A stretch of DNA of 64,000 nucleotides, from NCBI GenBank assembly GCA_016721115.1, contig JADKIW010000001.1:2867501-2931500 (forward strand), in the 5' to 3' direction. This document shows, in pieces, positions 55,084 to 63,017 of this stretch. Positions within the stretch are counted from its first letter, which is position 1. Every line of letters begins with the position of its first letter. The notes beneath the pieces are model-generated. The model was given only the letters and a program-made list of their open reading frames with translations, did no database searches and was not told where the DNA came from. The stretch comes from Candidatus Defluviilinea proxima. GTDB taxonomy: Bacteria; Chloroflexota; Anaerolineae; Anaerolineales; Villigracilaceae. A program made the position numbers and the translations under genes.

Positions 55084-56407
55084 TTTGCCGATTGGTTGGG
55101 TTGAAACAAAACTTGGCGAAGTTGTTAATTATGGCAAAACAGAAAAGGTTGAGCCGAAAAATATACCTGCCAATGCTTGGATATTAGAACTTGAAGATAT
55201 TGAAAAAGACACTTCACGTCTTTTACAGCGTTTAACTTTTGCTCAAAGGGATTCAAAGAGCACAAAAAATGCTTTCAAAAAGGACGATGTTTTATATGGA
55301 AAACTCCGCCCGTATCTAAACAAAATTATTGTTGCCGACCGAGATGGTTTTTGCACAACTGAGATCATTCCGATAAAACCAAATGAAGCAATTATTGGAC
55401 GTTATTTGTTTTACTGGCTCAAGAATCCAGAATTCCTGAATCATGTAAATTCAGTGAGTTACGGATTGAACATGCCGAGACTTGGAACAAAAGATGGTCT
55501 TGCTGCACCGCTTGTTTTAGCCCCGCTCGACGAACAAAAACGCATTGCCGAAAAACTCGATTCCCTGCTCGCTCGCGTGGACTCGTGCCAGTTGCACCTG
55601 GAACGCGTCCCGCAAATTCTCAAACGATTCCGCCAGTCCGTTCTTGCAGTGGCTACGTCAGGTCGCTTGACGGAGGATTGGAGGGATGAACACACCAACT
55701 TACCAAAGTATCGGACTGTGACTTTACGAGAAGTCGCTACAGGTTTTAATTACGGTACATCTGCCAAATCTCAGAGATCTGGAAATATCCCTGTTTTGCG
55801 AATGGGAAATATTCAAGATGGAAAACTGGATTGGAATGATTTGGTTTTTACATCAGACAAAGATGAAATTGAAAAGTATAAATTGGTAAAGGGTGATGTC
55901 TTGTTTAACCGAACCAATAGCCCAGAATGGGTTGGGAAAACTGCTGTTTATAAAGATGAACAACCAGCAATATATGCAGGGTACTTAGTTCGAGTCAAAT
56001 GCGGCGATGAGCTTCTGCCTGATTTTCTAAATTACTGCTTGAATAGTCCGATGGGACGCGACTGGCGTTGGCGAGTTAAATCTGATGGCGTTAGTCAATC
56101 AAATATCAATGCTCAAAAATTGGCGGATTTTGAATTTGAACTTCCTCCAGTTGAAGAACAAACCGAAATCGTGCGGCGCGTCGAGAAGCTGTTTGCCTAC
56201 GCTGAACGTCTCGAAGCCCGCTACTATTCCGCATCCGAACAGGTCGAACGGCTGACGCCGTCCCTGCTGGCGAAGGCGTTCCGCGGGGAGTTGGTGGAGC
56301 AGGACCCGAATGATGAGTCCGCGGAGGGAGTGATGGAGAAGGTCAAGGCAAGGCGGGAGGATATCTCGCCGCAGAAGACGGGTCCACGTAGGGAGAGGAA
56401 GGGATAA
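55076..56407 (+). CDS. hsdS: Type I restriction enzyme, S (specificity) subunit
   Basis: 443 residues with two target-recognition domains. TRD1 (about 1-155) and TRD2 (about 210-360) are each followed by a conserved helical spacer (QKRIAEKLDSLLARVDSC and EIVRRVEKLFAYAERLEARY). Each TRD reads one half of a bipartite site. The last 60 residues, containing the PSLLAKAFRGELVEQ motif, occur twice more downstream as fragments, with 40 bp of identical DNA (56258-56297 here). A GTG start within the hsdM end was chosen. Confidence 0.92.
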   Translation: MSDLPIGWVETKLGEVVNYGKTEKVEPKNIPANAWILELEDIEKDTSRLLQRLTFAQRDSKSTKNAFKKDDVLYGKLRPYLNKIIVADRDGFCTTEIIPIKPNEAIIGRYLFYWLKNPEFLNHVNSVSYGLNMPRLGTKDGLAAPLVLAPLDEQKRIAEKLDSLLARVDSCQLHLERVPQILKRFRQSVLAVATSGRLTEDWRDEHTNLPKYRTVTLREVATGFNYGTSAKSQRSGNIPVLRMGNIQDGKLDWNDLVFTSDKDEIEKYKLVKGDVLFNRTNSPEWVGKTAVYKDEQPAIYAGYLVRVKCGDELLPDFLNYCLNSPMGRDWRWRVKSDGVSQSNINAQKLADFEFELPPVEEQTEIVRRVEKLFAYAERLEARYYSASEQVERLTPSLLAKAFRGELVEQDPNDESAEGVMEKVKARREDISPQKTGPRRERKG

Positions 56408-56408
56408 T

Positions 56409-57581
56409 ATGACTGGTTCATCCAAGGCTACGACAAAACCAGAGATGCAAATGGCTTTGCTCAAGGTGCTGAAAGCCCTTACGACTTTACCTGCACAAGT
56501 CATATTTTACGGGTCAATAATTTTGGCAATCGCAGCAACAGGCGGCGCACAGCTGCCAGGTGTTTTAGGAATGTTATCTACAACTATTGGAATGAATTTG
56601 CTTTCCAATATGCTTGAGCGAGTTGTGCAAGGGGAAAATGTTCTTGACGAAGAAATTCAAAAAGTTGTTCAAGAAACAATCCAAACCACAGGCATTGAGA
56701 ATCTTCTTACTAGCAACGAATTTCAGCGGGTGACAGCTCATGTGTTTCGACAATTCGATTTGTTGAAATACGCTGTGCAAAGAGGAGAAATCAATATCGC
56801 AGCTTTGCTTTCTGAACAATTTGCAGAACATAAAATTATGTTGGAAGAAATGCAAATTGAACTAACTGCCATTAGCGAGAAATTAGATACATTAGCCACA
56901 CGGGAACAGGGCGAAAGAATAATAAAACTGATTCGACAATTACATGAAACTCAAGGCATCATCGGAGTGCTTCCAGATACAGATAAGGTAATGAACGAAA
57001 TATTCAAGATATTAAGCGACGAAGCAAAGGACGGTCCACGGCTATTTAGTATTGCACCCGTTAACAGAAGCTCGCTTGATCCTAAAGAGTGGCTAAGCAC
57101 AAAATATAAGGTCATTTTATGGTGTGAACATTCGGGTTTACCACTGGTTGTTCTTAATGGCGAGGGTGATAAGCGCGGAGTTTATGAATTAGATTTACCG
57201 CGGGAATGGGTTCTGCAAGCTGCTCCTTACTTAAAAACAATTTCCACAGCCTTAGGTTTAGTCTTTCCTATTCTATCTTCTGCATATACTAACTTATTAT
57301 CATCTGATGATCAATATAAATTTATAGAAAAACAACTTTCCTTCAGCAGAGATGTATTTGATGCTATGCTTACAGACACAGATAAAAGTTCTATCTGGAC
57401 AGATAAACCAGATGTTCTTGTTCTGCCACATGGAGTCCCTCAAAAAGCCGAAGGTGCTCTTCTTCGTGAATTCCATGCGTTTCTAAAAGCAAAAGATCCA
57501 TCTTTTGGTGGTCTTGTACGAGTGATGAACAAGCAGAATGAATTTCTGTGGGTACATAAGCGATTTGCCAGCGAATACTGA
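56409..57581 (+). CDS. Unknown membrane-associated cargo protein of the RM operon
   Basis: 390 residues from an ATG one base after the hsdS stop. Hydrophobic helices at about 30-50 and 55-75 could be membrane segments. A helical region follows (IELTAISEKLDTLATREQGERIIKLI in two blocks). The C-terminal half (about 200-390) has mixed strands and helices. No catalytic motif is recognised. Its GC content is lower than the hsd genes. Position inside a restriction operon suggests an accessory defence role, comparable to other genes nested in hsd loci, but this is inference. Confidence 0.65.
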   Translation: MTGSSKATTKPEMQMALLKVLKALTTLPAQVIFYGSIILAIAATGGAQLPGVLGMLSTTIGMNLLSNMLERVVQGENVLDEEIQKVVQETIQTTGIENLLTSNEFQRVTAHVFRQFDLLKYAVQRGEINIAALLSEQFAEHKIMLEEMQIELTAISEKLDTLATREQGERIIKLIRQLHETQGIIGVLPDTDKVMNEIFKILSDEAKDGPRLFSIAPVNRSSLDPKEWLSTKYKVILWCEHSGLPLVVLNGEGDKRGVYELDLPREWVLQAAPYLKTISTALGLVFPILSSAYTNLLSSDDQYKFIEKQLSFSRDVFDAMLTDTDKSSIWTDKPDVLVLPHGVPQKAEGALLREFHAFLKAKDPSFGGLVRVMNKQNEFLWVHKRFASEY

Positions 57582-57596
57582 AATTGGAAAATCAAT

Positions 57597-57791
57597 ATGC
57601 TTGAACCAAATCTGTCTACCTTCGCTGAATGCCTCGAAACCCGCTACACGTCCGCGTCCGAGCATGTCGAGCGGCTGACCCCGTCCCTGCTGGCGAAGGC
57701 GTTCCGCGGGGAGTTGGTGGAGCAAAATATCAAGGATGAGCCTGCGTCCGCGCTGGTGGAGAGGATCAAGAAGGGGAAGGAATCAGCATGA
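57597..57791 (+). pseudogene. hsdS C-terminal fragment (second copy)
   Basis: 64 residues that align with the hsdS C-terminus from KLFAYAERLE onward (here LSTFAECLETRYTSASEHVE and PSLLAKAFRGELVEQ). The DNA at 57681-57720 is identical over 40 bp to that in hsdS. The TRD part is missing. The frame is intact and its stop overlaps the next cargo gene as ATGA, so it may act as a translation bridge, or be a scar of recombination. Confidence 0.85.
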
Positions 57792-58480
57792 GTAGCTTAA
57801 TAAGAGTCTTTGAAATTCAAGTTCCAGAAATTACTGATGTAAGTGCAGATTCTAATAACACTCCACTTACACCTTTGGCTTCTAGAATTACAGATAACAT
57901 TATGGACGCGCTAGGAAATGGAAATCCCAGCAGAGATTTTACTGTCAATGAAATGGAGATTAACGATCGTGCTCAAGTTCATTGTGAAAAATGGGTTGAA
58001 GAAGTTGGTTATCACTTTGTAAGGTATTCAAACTCAAAAAAGCCGGATTTGATTTATCCAATTAACCAATCAGGAAACCGCAATGTGCTCAAAAGTAAAG
58101 TGTACTCAGGAGATGTTTCAGGCACCATTGGGGAATCGCTTTTTTCTTTATACATCATAAAGTGTTTTTTTCTTTCCGACGGCGATTTTGCCCATCTACG
58201 CACAGACAACAGTAGTGTTTATCCAGATTTTGCAATTTACACCCCTTCCCAAGAAATGCTGTCAAATTTTGGATGGCCCGAAGTTTCTGAAATTCCAGCC
58301 GAAGTAAAAAATGCAAACGAACTTGAACGCAGCGCTATTTATCCTCAGATCCGTAAATCAATTCAGCAGATTAGGAGTTTTTGGAGAAGACGTGGGGCAA
58401 CGGCAGGTCCTTCAATGATCGGGGTAACGGTTAGAAATCAACGCCAGCAAACCTACGATCTCGCCGTAATTTGGAGATGA
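57788..58480 (+). CDS. Cargo protein with PD-(D/E)xK-like nuclease motif
   Basis: 230 residues. Residues 145-174 show a nuclease-like pattern: Asp147 in YPDFAIYTP and Glu172-x-Lys174 in PAEVKNA, preceded by Glu116 on a helix. This is the arrangement of PD-(D/E)xK restriction-like folds. The family is otherwise unrecognised. It starts inside the stop of the second hsdS tail (ATGA) and is 4 bases from the next gene, so it is probably translated from the hsd transcript. Confidence 0.65.
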   Translation: MSSLIRVFEIQVPEITDVSADSNNTPLTPLASRITDNIMDALGNGNPSRDFTVNEMEINDRAQVHCEKWVEEVGYHFVRYSNSKKPDLIYPINQSGNRNVLKSKVYSGDVSGTIGESLFSLYIIKCFFLSDGDFAHLRTDNSSVYPDFAIYTPSQEMLSNFGWPEVSEIPAEVKNANELERSAIYPQIRKSIQQIRSFWRRRGATAGPSMIGVTVRNQRQQTYDLAVIWR

Positions 58481-58484
58481 TCTT

Positions 58485-59279
58485 ATGGAAAATCAAACCA
58501 ACAACCGTGCAACGCTGGCAATAGCCGCAGTTCGAAATGCCATAAAAGACATTAGAATTCTAATCTGGGCTGGCAATTATCAAGAAGCGCGAAGAATTAT
58601 TGAAAGCACATATTCGGATTATGAAGAAGAACTAAGAGAGGCATTTGCATTACGAAAGCATGTCGTCAAATATGAGTTGGACATAAGGAAAGAAATTCCA
58701 GATGATGGAAAGCCAATCACTGAACAACAACTAATTGCTATGCAGATTGCCTCAGAAAAATCCCGTGAAATAATCGGCGAGAGAGTTGATTATTTTTCCC
58801 TGGGAGTACTTGCAAATATCTTGTCAAAGTTGGATAAGCGAATTTCTGATCAAACGAATCAAAAGACAAGTATTCCAAAGGATTTCTTAAAAAGTAAAAC
58901 TGAAAAAAGAGGAAAACAAGAATCGTTTCTTGAAGAAACTATGGGTAATTCACTTTTTGGTTTTGAATATGTCCTAATTCCTTTAGGTGAAAACAAATGG
59001 GAGTTGAGGGCATATAGATCTCAAAATTTACCTGATGTGAACTTGAATATAGTAGTCTCTCACCTCAAACACATTGAAAATCTTAACATTCACAGATCAA
59101 CTAGCGCAAAAGACATCAAAGGTGAAGACATCTTTCCACACAGGTATGTAGGCTTTTCAGAAAATTCACATGTCGAAATCACAATATTTGAGCTGAATCG
59201 ACTTAGGATTTATTTGGCTACTGAAAACCCAATTGAACCTATGGAGATTTTCGAGAAAGTCCTTCATGCATTTAATTAA
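58485..59279 (+). CDS. Unknown cargo protein paired with the nuclease-like gene
   Basis: 264 residues, soluble and charged. The N-terminal half is helical (QEARRIIESTYSDYEEELREA); the C-terminal half alternates strands and loops (VLIPLGENKWELRAYRSQNLPD). No known domain is recognised. It begins 4 bases after the PD-(D/E)xK-like gene, so the two form a probable two-gene cassette. Its stop is followed by the third hsdS tail. Confidence 0.6.
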   Translation: MENQTNNRATLAIAAVRNAIKDIRILIWAGNYQEARRIIESTYSDYEEELREAFALRKHVVKYELDIRKEIPDDGKPITEQQLIAMQIASEKSREIIGERVDYFSLGVLANILSKLDKRISDQTNQKTSIPKDFLKSKTEKRGKQESFLEETMGNSLFGFEYVLIPLGENKWELRAYRSQNLPDVNLNIVVSHLKHIENLNIHRSTSAKDIKGEDIFPHRYVGFSENSHVEITIFELNRLRIYLATENPIEPMEIFEKVLHAFN

Positions 59280-59355
59280 TTCTTTACAAACTTCAAGCGC
59301 AAAAAGCATGAACCATATGGGATTATTCAGAATTTCTGGAAATGTTATATTTTGC

Positions 59356-59553
59356 ATTGAATGTCAATCTACCTCCGAGCACGTCGAGCGGCTGATCCCG
59401 TCCCTGCTGGCGAAGGCGTTCCGCGGGGAGTTGGTGGGGCGGGATGCGGGGGATGCGTCCGCTGCGGAGTTGGTGGAGAGGATCAGGGAGGCAAGGAAAG
59501 AAGTCGAGTTGAAAGCAACGGGTCCATGTCTGAAGAGGACTGTTCATTTGTAA
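59356..59553 (+). pseudogene. hsdS C-terminal fragment (third copy)
   Basis: The last 65 residues of an open frame align with the hsdS C-terminus (TSEHVERLIPSLLAKAF and RGELVGRDA). The DNA at 59398-59437 is identical over 40 bp to the other two copies. Flanking similarity to copy two is higher than to hsdS. No good start codon precedes it, though an ATG at 59308 is in frame. It ends 12 bases before the Shedu-like gene, with GGAGCGG between. Confidence 0.8.
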
Positions 59554-59565
59554 GGAGCGGCAAAT

Positions 59566-60777
59566 ATGAATAATAACGCTAATGTAGTGGAAACAAAAAA
59601 TAAAGATGGAATATCCTATGTAACTATCAATACAAAAACTAAGAATGGGGTGTATCGGATATTGCATAAGCCTGGACAAAGAAATAGCCAATTTGACTTT
59701 TGTGAAGAGATAAAGTTTGAAGGGTTTTCCAAGTTACCAACAGGTTTTTATACGAATGATGGAAATGGGCTGGTGGGAGGGGGCTTCCAAATCTTAAAGG
59801 CATTATATGAACGCTTTGGAAAAAAAGTAGAACTCATATTAGTTGCAAAAGGCGTAGCAAGTATCAATGCTAGAGGATCAAAGTTAAAGGTAATACTTTC
59901 TCACTCTGAGTTGAAAGTTCTTAATTCAAAAGTTCGAGAGATCAAGCAGGTCAAGAATGAGGAGATCCGCTCTACAGTTCAAAGTTTTCTCTCTCGAAAA
60001 TTTCCAAAACGTTTTTCCGGATCTGCAAAAACAAGAAACAAATACATTTCGGGATCATTGGCTGGAGTGCTCGATCGGAGTGATGTATTGACGAGATTAA
60101 GTCCCCTTGATCGTCAATACCTGGAAAAATTGATTCCTGACTACCTTTCAAATATCAAAGCTACGCTCGCCGCGCCCGAAAAGCTGAAGATAATTTATGA
60201 GTCTTTGGATGCAGGTAAGGTAGTCTATTTCAAAAAGGTAATAAAGGAATTTCGACGAAGGCTTAAGAAGTCAAATCAGAGCGAATCTGATTGGCAGGCT
60301 TTTCTATCTGAGCATATCTTGGTTCTAAAAAGCGGCTATGGACATGTTCTCGAAAAAAATAGCGTTACTTTGCAAGGAAAATACCCTGATTTCATGCTAA
60401 TCGACCCATACGGCTATTTGGATATTTATGAGATCAAGAAGCCAGCCACGTCGGTCTTGAAAAAGGACAAGAGTCGGGACAATTATTATTGGGATGTTGA
60501 AATAGCGAAAGCAATTTCACAGGTTGAAAATTATTTACATCAGGTACAAAGAAACAGTGACGGATTAATAAACGACATAAGAAGGAATAAGAAAATCGAT
60601 ATCAATATCGTACGTCCACGAGGCTATATTATTGCAGGCATGCGCAATCAATTACTAAATCAAAAAATGATTGATGATTTTCGTATGTTGAATGAAGCCT
60701 TGAAAAATGTGGATATTATTTTCTACGATGATTTGGTTGAAAATCTGGAGACATTTGTGAAGAGAATTGGAAATTGA
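59566..60777 (+). CDS. Shedu-like (SduA / DUF4263) nuclease
   Basis: 403 residues. The C-terminal third has the SduA nuclease signature: SDWQAFLSEHILVL, then PDFMLIDPYG with catalytic Asp near 275 and EIKKP (about 289-293), a PD-(D/E)xK core. The N-terminal half (1-200) is a separate domain likely used for sensing. Single-gene Shedu systems block phage by nicking DNA. It follows the third hsdS tail and is overlapped by the HEPN-motif gene if that uses its upstream TTG. Confidence 0.8.
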   Translation: MNNNANVVETKNKDGISYVTINTKTKNGVYRILHKPGQRNSQFDFCEEIKFEGFSKLPTGFYTNDGNGLVGGGFQILKALYERFGKKVELILVAKGVASINARGSKLKVILSHSELKVLNSKVREIKQVKNEEIRSTVQSFLSRKFPKRFSGSAKTRNKYISGSLAGVLDRSDVLTRLSPLDRQYLEKLIPDYLSNIKATLAAPEKLKIIYESLDAGKVVYFKKVIKEFRRRLKKSNQSESDWQAFLSEHILVLKSGYGHVLEKNSVTLQGKYPDFMLIDPYGYLDIYEIKKPATSVLKKDKSRDNYYWDVEIAKAISQVENYLHQVQRNSDGLINDIRRNKKIDINIVRPRGYIIAGMRNQLLNQKMIDDFRMLNEALKNVDIIFYDDLVENLETFVKRIGN

Positions 60778-60805
60778 TCGAGTTTGCTGGAATATCGTGC
60801 CAAAA

Positions 60806-61813
60806 ATGAAAAGACTTTTTTTCTCTGCTTCTAATGATGTGATTGAACAGGTCACGGACCTGTATGATTTTGTCTGGCCAACCGCTTCTGCTATGTGGAA
60901 CTTTCGTTGGCAAATTAAAGGATTTGTGGATGAAGTTGGGAGAGAAAATATTTCCCAACAGAATCTGCTAAATCGCTTTGACTGGGGAAGTGGCATTCAT
61001 GGCGCGAATATAAAAAGGGCAGTTCTCGAAAAAAGTTGGGATGAGCAGCAAGAGCAATTTGCCAAATTTCTATTGATAAATCTTATTGCTATCTATGAGG
61101 GCTGGCTTGAAGGACTCCAAGAGGTTCTCGGACTTACTAAAAAACAAATAAAACAGCTTCAATTCCCCACAGGAGTAGACAGAGACGGAAACCCGTTTGG
61201 TGTAAATGTTGCCTTAACCCAGTTAACGAATAACAGATCTACACTACTGCAGAATGCTTTTTACGCAACACTTCGGTCCCACAGTAAAAACTCATTTTTG
61301 CAGCTGGAAAATCTATTAATTTGCTTTCGGTTCTTCAAGGAGTGTCGAAACTCGGTTGCTCATCGAGGCGGTACCGCAGATGAAAAGACGTATGAGAGCT
61401 ATATTGGTTTTGCAAGAACTGCCTCTCCGGGCAACCTAAATGTTGATGAAGTACCCGAACACTTTCCAGTTGTCGTCGGCGAGCCAGTAAAGCTATCGCT
61501 TCGAGGGGTTGTAGGTTTGGGGGATATTATTATCAAGTTGGTGGCTACTTTAGATGCAGAATTGTCAACTTGCCAAAAGGCGGAAAATGAACTTGTTGAG
61601 CGATTTAAGCATTGGTCAATAAGTAAATCTGGCAAATCAAAAAACAGTCTAAAGAAAGACCCAAGTGCAAGAAATGGACAATTGCTCAGAATCTTGCGAG
61701 CGCTAGAATTTCCTGAGCCGATAAGGAATGATGAGATTGAGGCACTGTTATTGCAAGAAGGAATTTTAAAAGAGAATTACGCGAAAATAGAAAACGAAGG
61801 TGGCGGGATTTGA
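60806..61813 (+). CDS. HEPN-motif protein, probable ribonuclease
   Basis: 335 residues. Helical throughout, with CRNSVAHRGG near residue 180: Arg181 and His186 separated by four residues with Asn next to Arg, the R-N-x3-H active site of HEPN RNases. Such enzymes often cut tRNA anticodons or other RNA in abortive defence. The last five codons (EGGGI and stop) are encoded by the T arm and acceptor end of the convergent tRNA-like gene. The ATG at 60806 was chosen; a TTG at 60767 overlapping the Shedu stop is also possible. Confidence 0.65.
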   Translation: MKRLFFSASNDVIEQVTDLYDFVWPTASAMWNFRWQIKGFVDEVGRENISQQNLLNRFDWGSGIHGANIKRAVLEKSWDEQQEQFAKFLLINLIAIYEGWLEGLQEVLGLTKKQIKQLQFPTGVDRDGNPFGVNVALTQLTNNRSTLLQNAFYATLRSHSKNSFLQLENLLICFRFFKECRNSVAHRGGTADEKTYESYIGFARTASPGNLNVDEVPEHFPVVVGEPVKLSLRGVVGLGDIIIKLVATLDAELSTCQKAENELVERFKHWSISKSGKSKNSLKKDPSARNGQLLRILRALEFPEPIRNDEIEALLLQEGILKENYAKIENEGGGI

Positions 61814-61901
61814 ACCCACACCCCCCGTTTTATTCAATGCTCAATATAAAATATTAAGCGCTGAATAGAACGGGGGAGCTCTACCTTTAAGCTACACCTT
61901 C
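61795..61901 (-). tRNA. Aberrant tRNA-like gene with extended anticodon hairpin
   Basis: On the minus strand the acceptor GAAGGTG/CACCTTC (7 perfect pairs), D arm GCTTAAAGGTAGAGC and T arm GTGGG-TTCAAAT-CCCGC are those of a normal tRNA. Between them is a hairpin (61821-61876) of about 55 nt instead of a 17-nt anticodon arm. CCCCCG pairs with CGGGGG and pairing continues, with two mismatches, for about 23 pairs to a short U-rich loop. No 7-nt anticodon loop exists. No CCA is encoded; a T run follows. It may be a decoy, a non-coding RNA, or an inactivated tRNA. Confidence 0.6.
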
Positions 61902-61908
61902 TAGAAAT

Positions 61909-61917
61909 ATTTTACCA
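61909..61917 (-). promoter_or_regulatory. Extended -10 element for the tRNA-like gene
   Basis: TGG followed by TAAAAT on the minus strand forms an extended -10, 7-8 bases before the tRNA-like 5' end. The -35 region is poor. It suggests the tRNA-like gene is transcribed. Confidence 0.45.
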
Positions 61918-62010
61918 TTGGTATGCAATCGCGAAAGTGCCAATTGCAATGCTAAATGCAAGAAGATTAATTAGTGAAATAAAATCATTCGATGGTTAAA
62001 AGAGGAAATC

Positions 62011-62964
62011 GTGGATAAGAACCGACTGGAGCATCTCCTTTCCCTGGATGAAAGCAACACTCTTGATTTCAAGAGGGAGATTGACCTTGACTCCAAAAGA
62101 GGTAAGGCAAAGTTTCTTGTTGAAGTATTGGAACTTGCAAATTCTCCCGAGAAACCAGCGTATCTGATTTTAGGGATTGAAGATAAAACAAAAAAACCTG
62201 TAGGAATTTCAGAAGAAATTACAGAAGAAAGACTGCAGAAGGTAATTGCGGATAATTGTCGCCCTCCACTTAAGTGCGTGTTTGAAAACGTGGCAGATAT
62301 GGGTAAGCGCATTGGCATTCTGATCGTTCAAGGTGACAGGCGACCGTATTTCTTGAAAAAGGACCTGGGTTTTCAAGATGAGAATGGGAAGCAGCAGATC
62401 TATTCTGACAAAGTGATCTTCGTGAAACGAGGCTCAACGGGTGACACAGCAACTATCGATGAAATTACGGAAATGATTCTGGACAGGCAAACAAATGGTC
62501 TCGAAACGAATGAAGAGCTTTACGAGGAACTAAACAGCCTCTCTTCGAACCTTTTTCATATAAACAATAGTATTGATCGACTGAGCGACAGAGGAAAAAG
62601 AGAAAGAGTTATCGAATATCTTTTCGTTGGTATCGTTTCCGGGTTGGTAGTGGGTTTCCTTCAAGCCTTAGGACTTGACTGGAAAATTTATATCAGCGGT
62701 ATCTTTGTATCGACATTTTGGGTCAGTGTACTTGCGTCTACACTGAAAATTGTTCGATTTGGCTGGATACGGAGTGTGTTAATCAGCCTGATAATTTCTG
62801 TTGCTTTTGTTGCTCTGTCTGTTCTCCTGGACCGTTCGGTAACACAGACGCTTACATCATTAGGGTTCCCAACAACACTTGTTCCAGTTTGGAGTGGCAT
62901 CAAAGGGATGGTTGGTGGGATAGCGGCTGCCTTCTTGGGAAGAGGTGAATACGAATATGATTAA
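62011..62964 (+). CDS. AlbA_2-domain protein with C-terminal membrane segments
   Basis: 317 residues. The N-terminal 160 residues are an AlbA_2 (Schlafen-like) domain: ESNTLDFKREIDL, FLVEVLELANSPEKPAYLILGIED, and later VIFVKRGSTGDTATIDEI. Such domains bind nucleic acids and sit in defence and regulatory proteins. Hydrophobic segments at about 209-227, 231-247, 253-275 and 290-312 would place it in the membrane, unusual for this domain. The GTG at 62011 follows AGAGGAAATC. Confidence 0.75.
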   Translation: MDKNRLEHLLSLDESNTLDFKREIDLDSKRGKAKFLVEVLELANSPEKPAYLILGIEDKTKKPVGISEEITEERLQKVIADNCRPPLKCVFENVADMGKRIGILIVQGDRRPYFLKKDLGFQDENGKQQIYSDKVIFVKRGSTGDTATIDEITEMILDRQTNGLETNEELYEELNSLSSNLFHINNSIDRLSDRGKRERVIEYLFVGIVSGLVVGFLQALGLDWKIYISGIFVSTFWVSVLASTLKIVRFGWIRSVLISLIISVAFVALSVLLDRSVTQTLTSLGFPTTLVPVWSGIKGMVGGIAAAFLGRGEYEYD

Positions 62965-63017
62965 TAATAGCGATTTTTTTGATAGGGCTAAATCGAAAGC
63001 CAAGGTGGGATGAAAGA

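Noticed and set aside
61821..61876. Group I intron in the tRNA anticodon loop
   Set aside because: The insert is only about 35-40 nt and simply palindromic; group I introns need about 200 nt or more with a conserved core.
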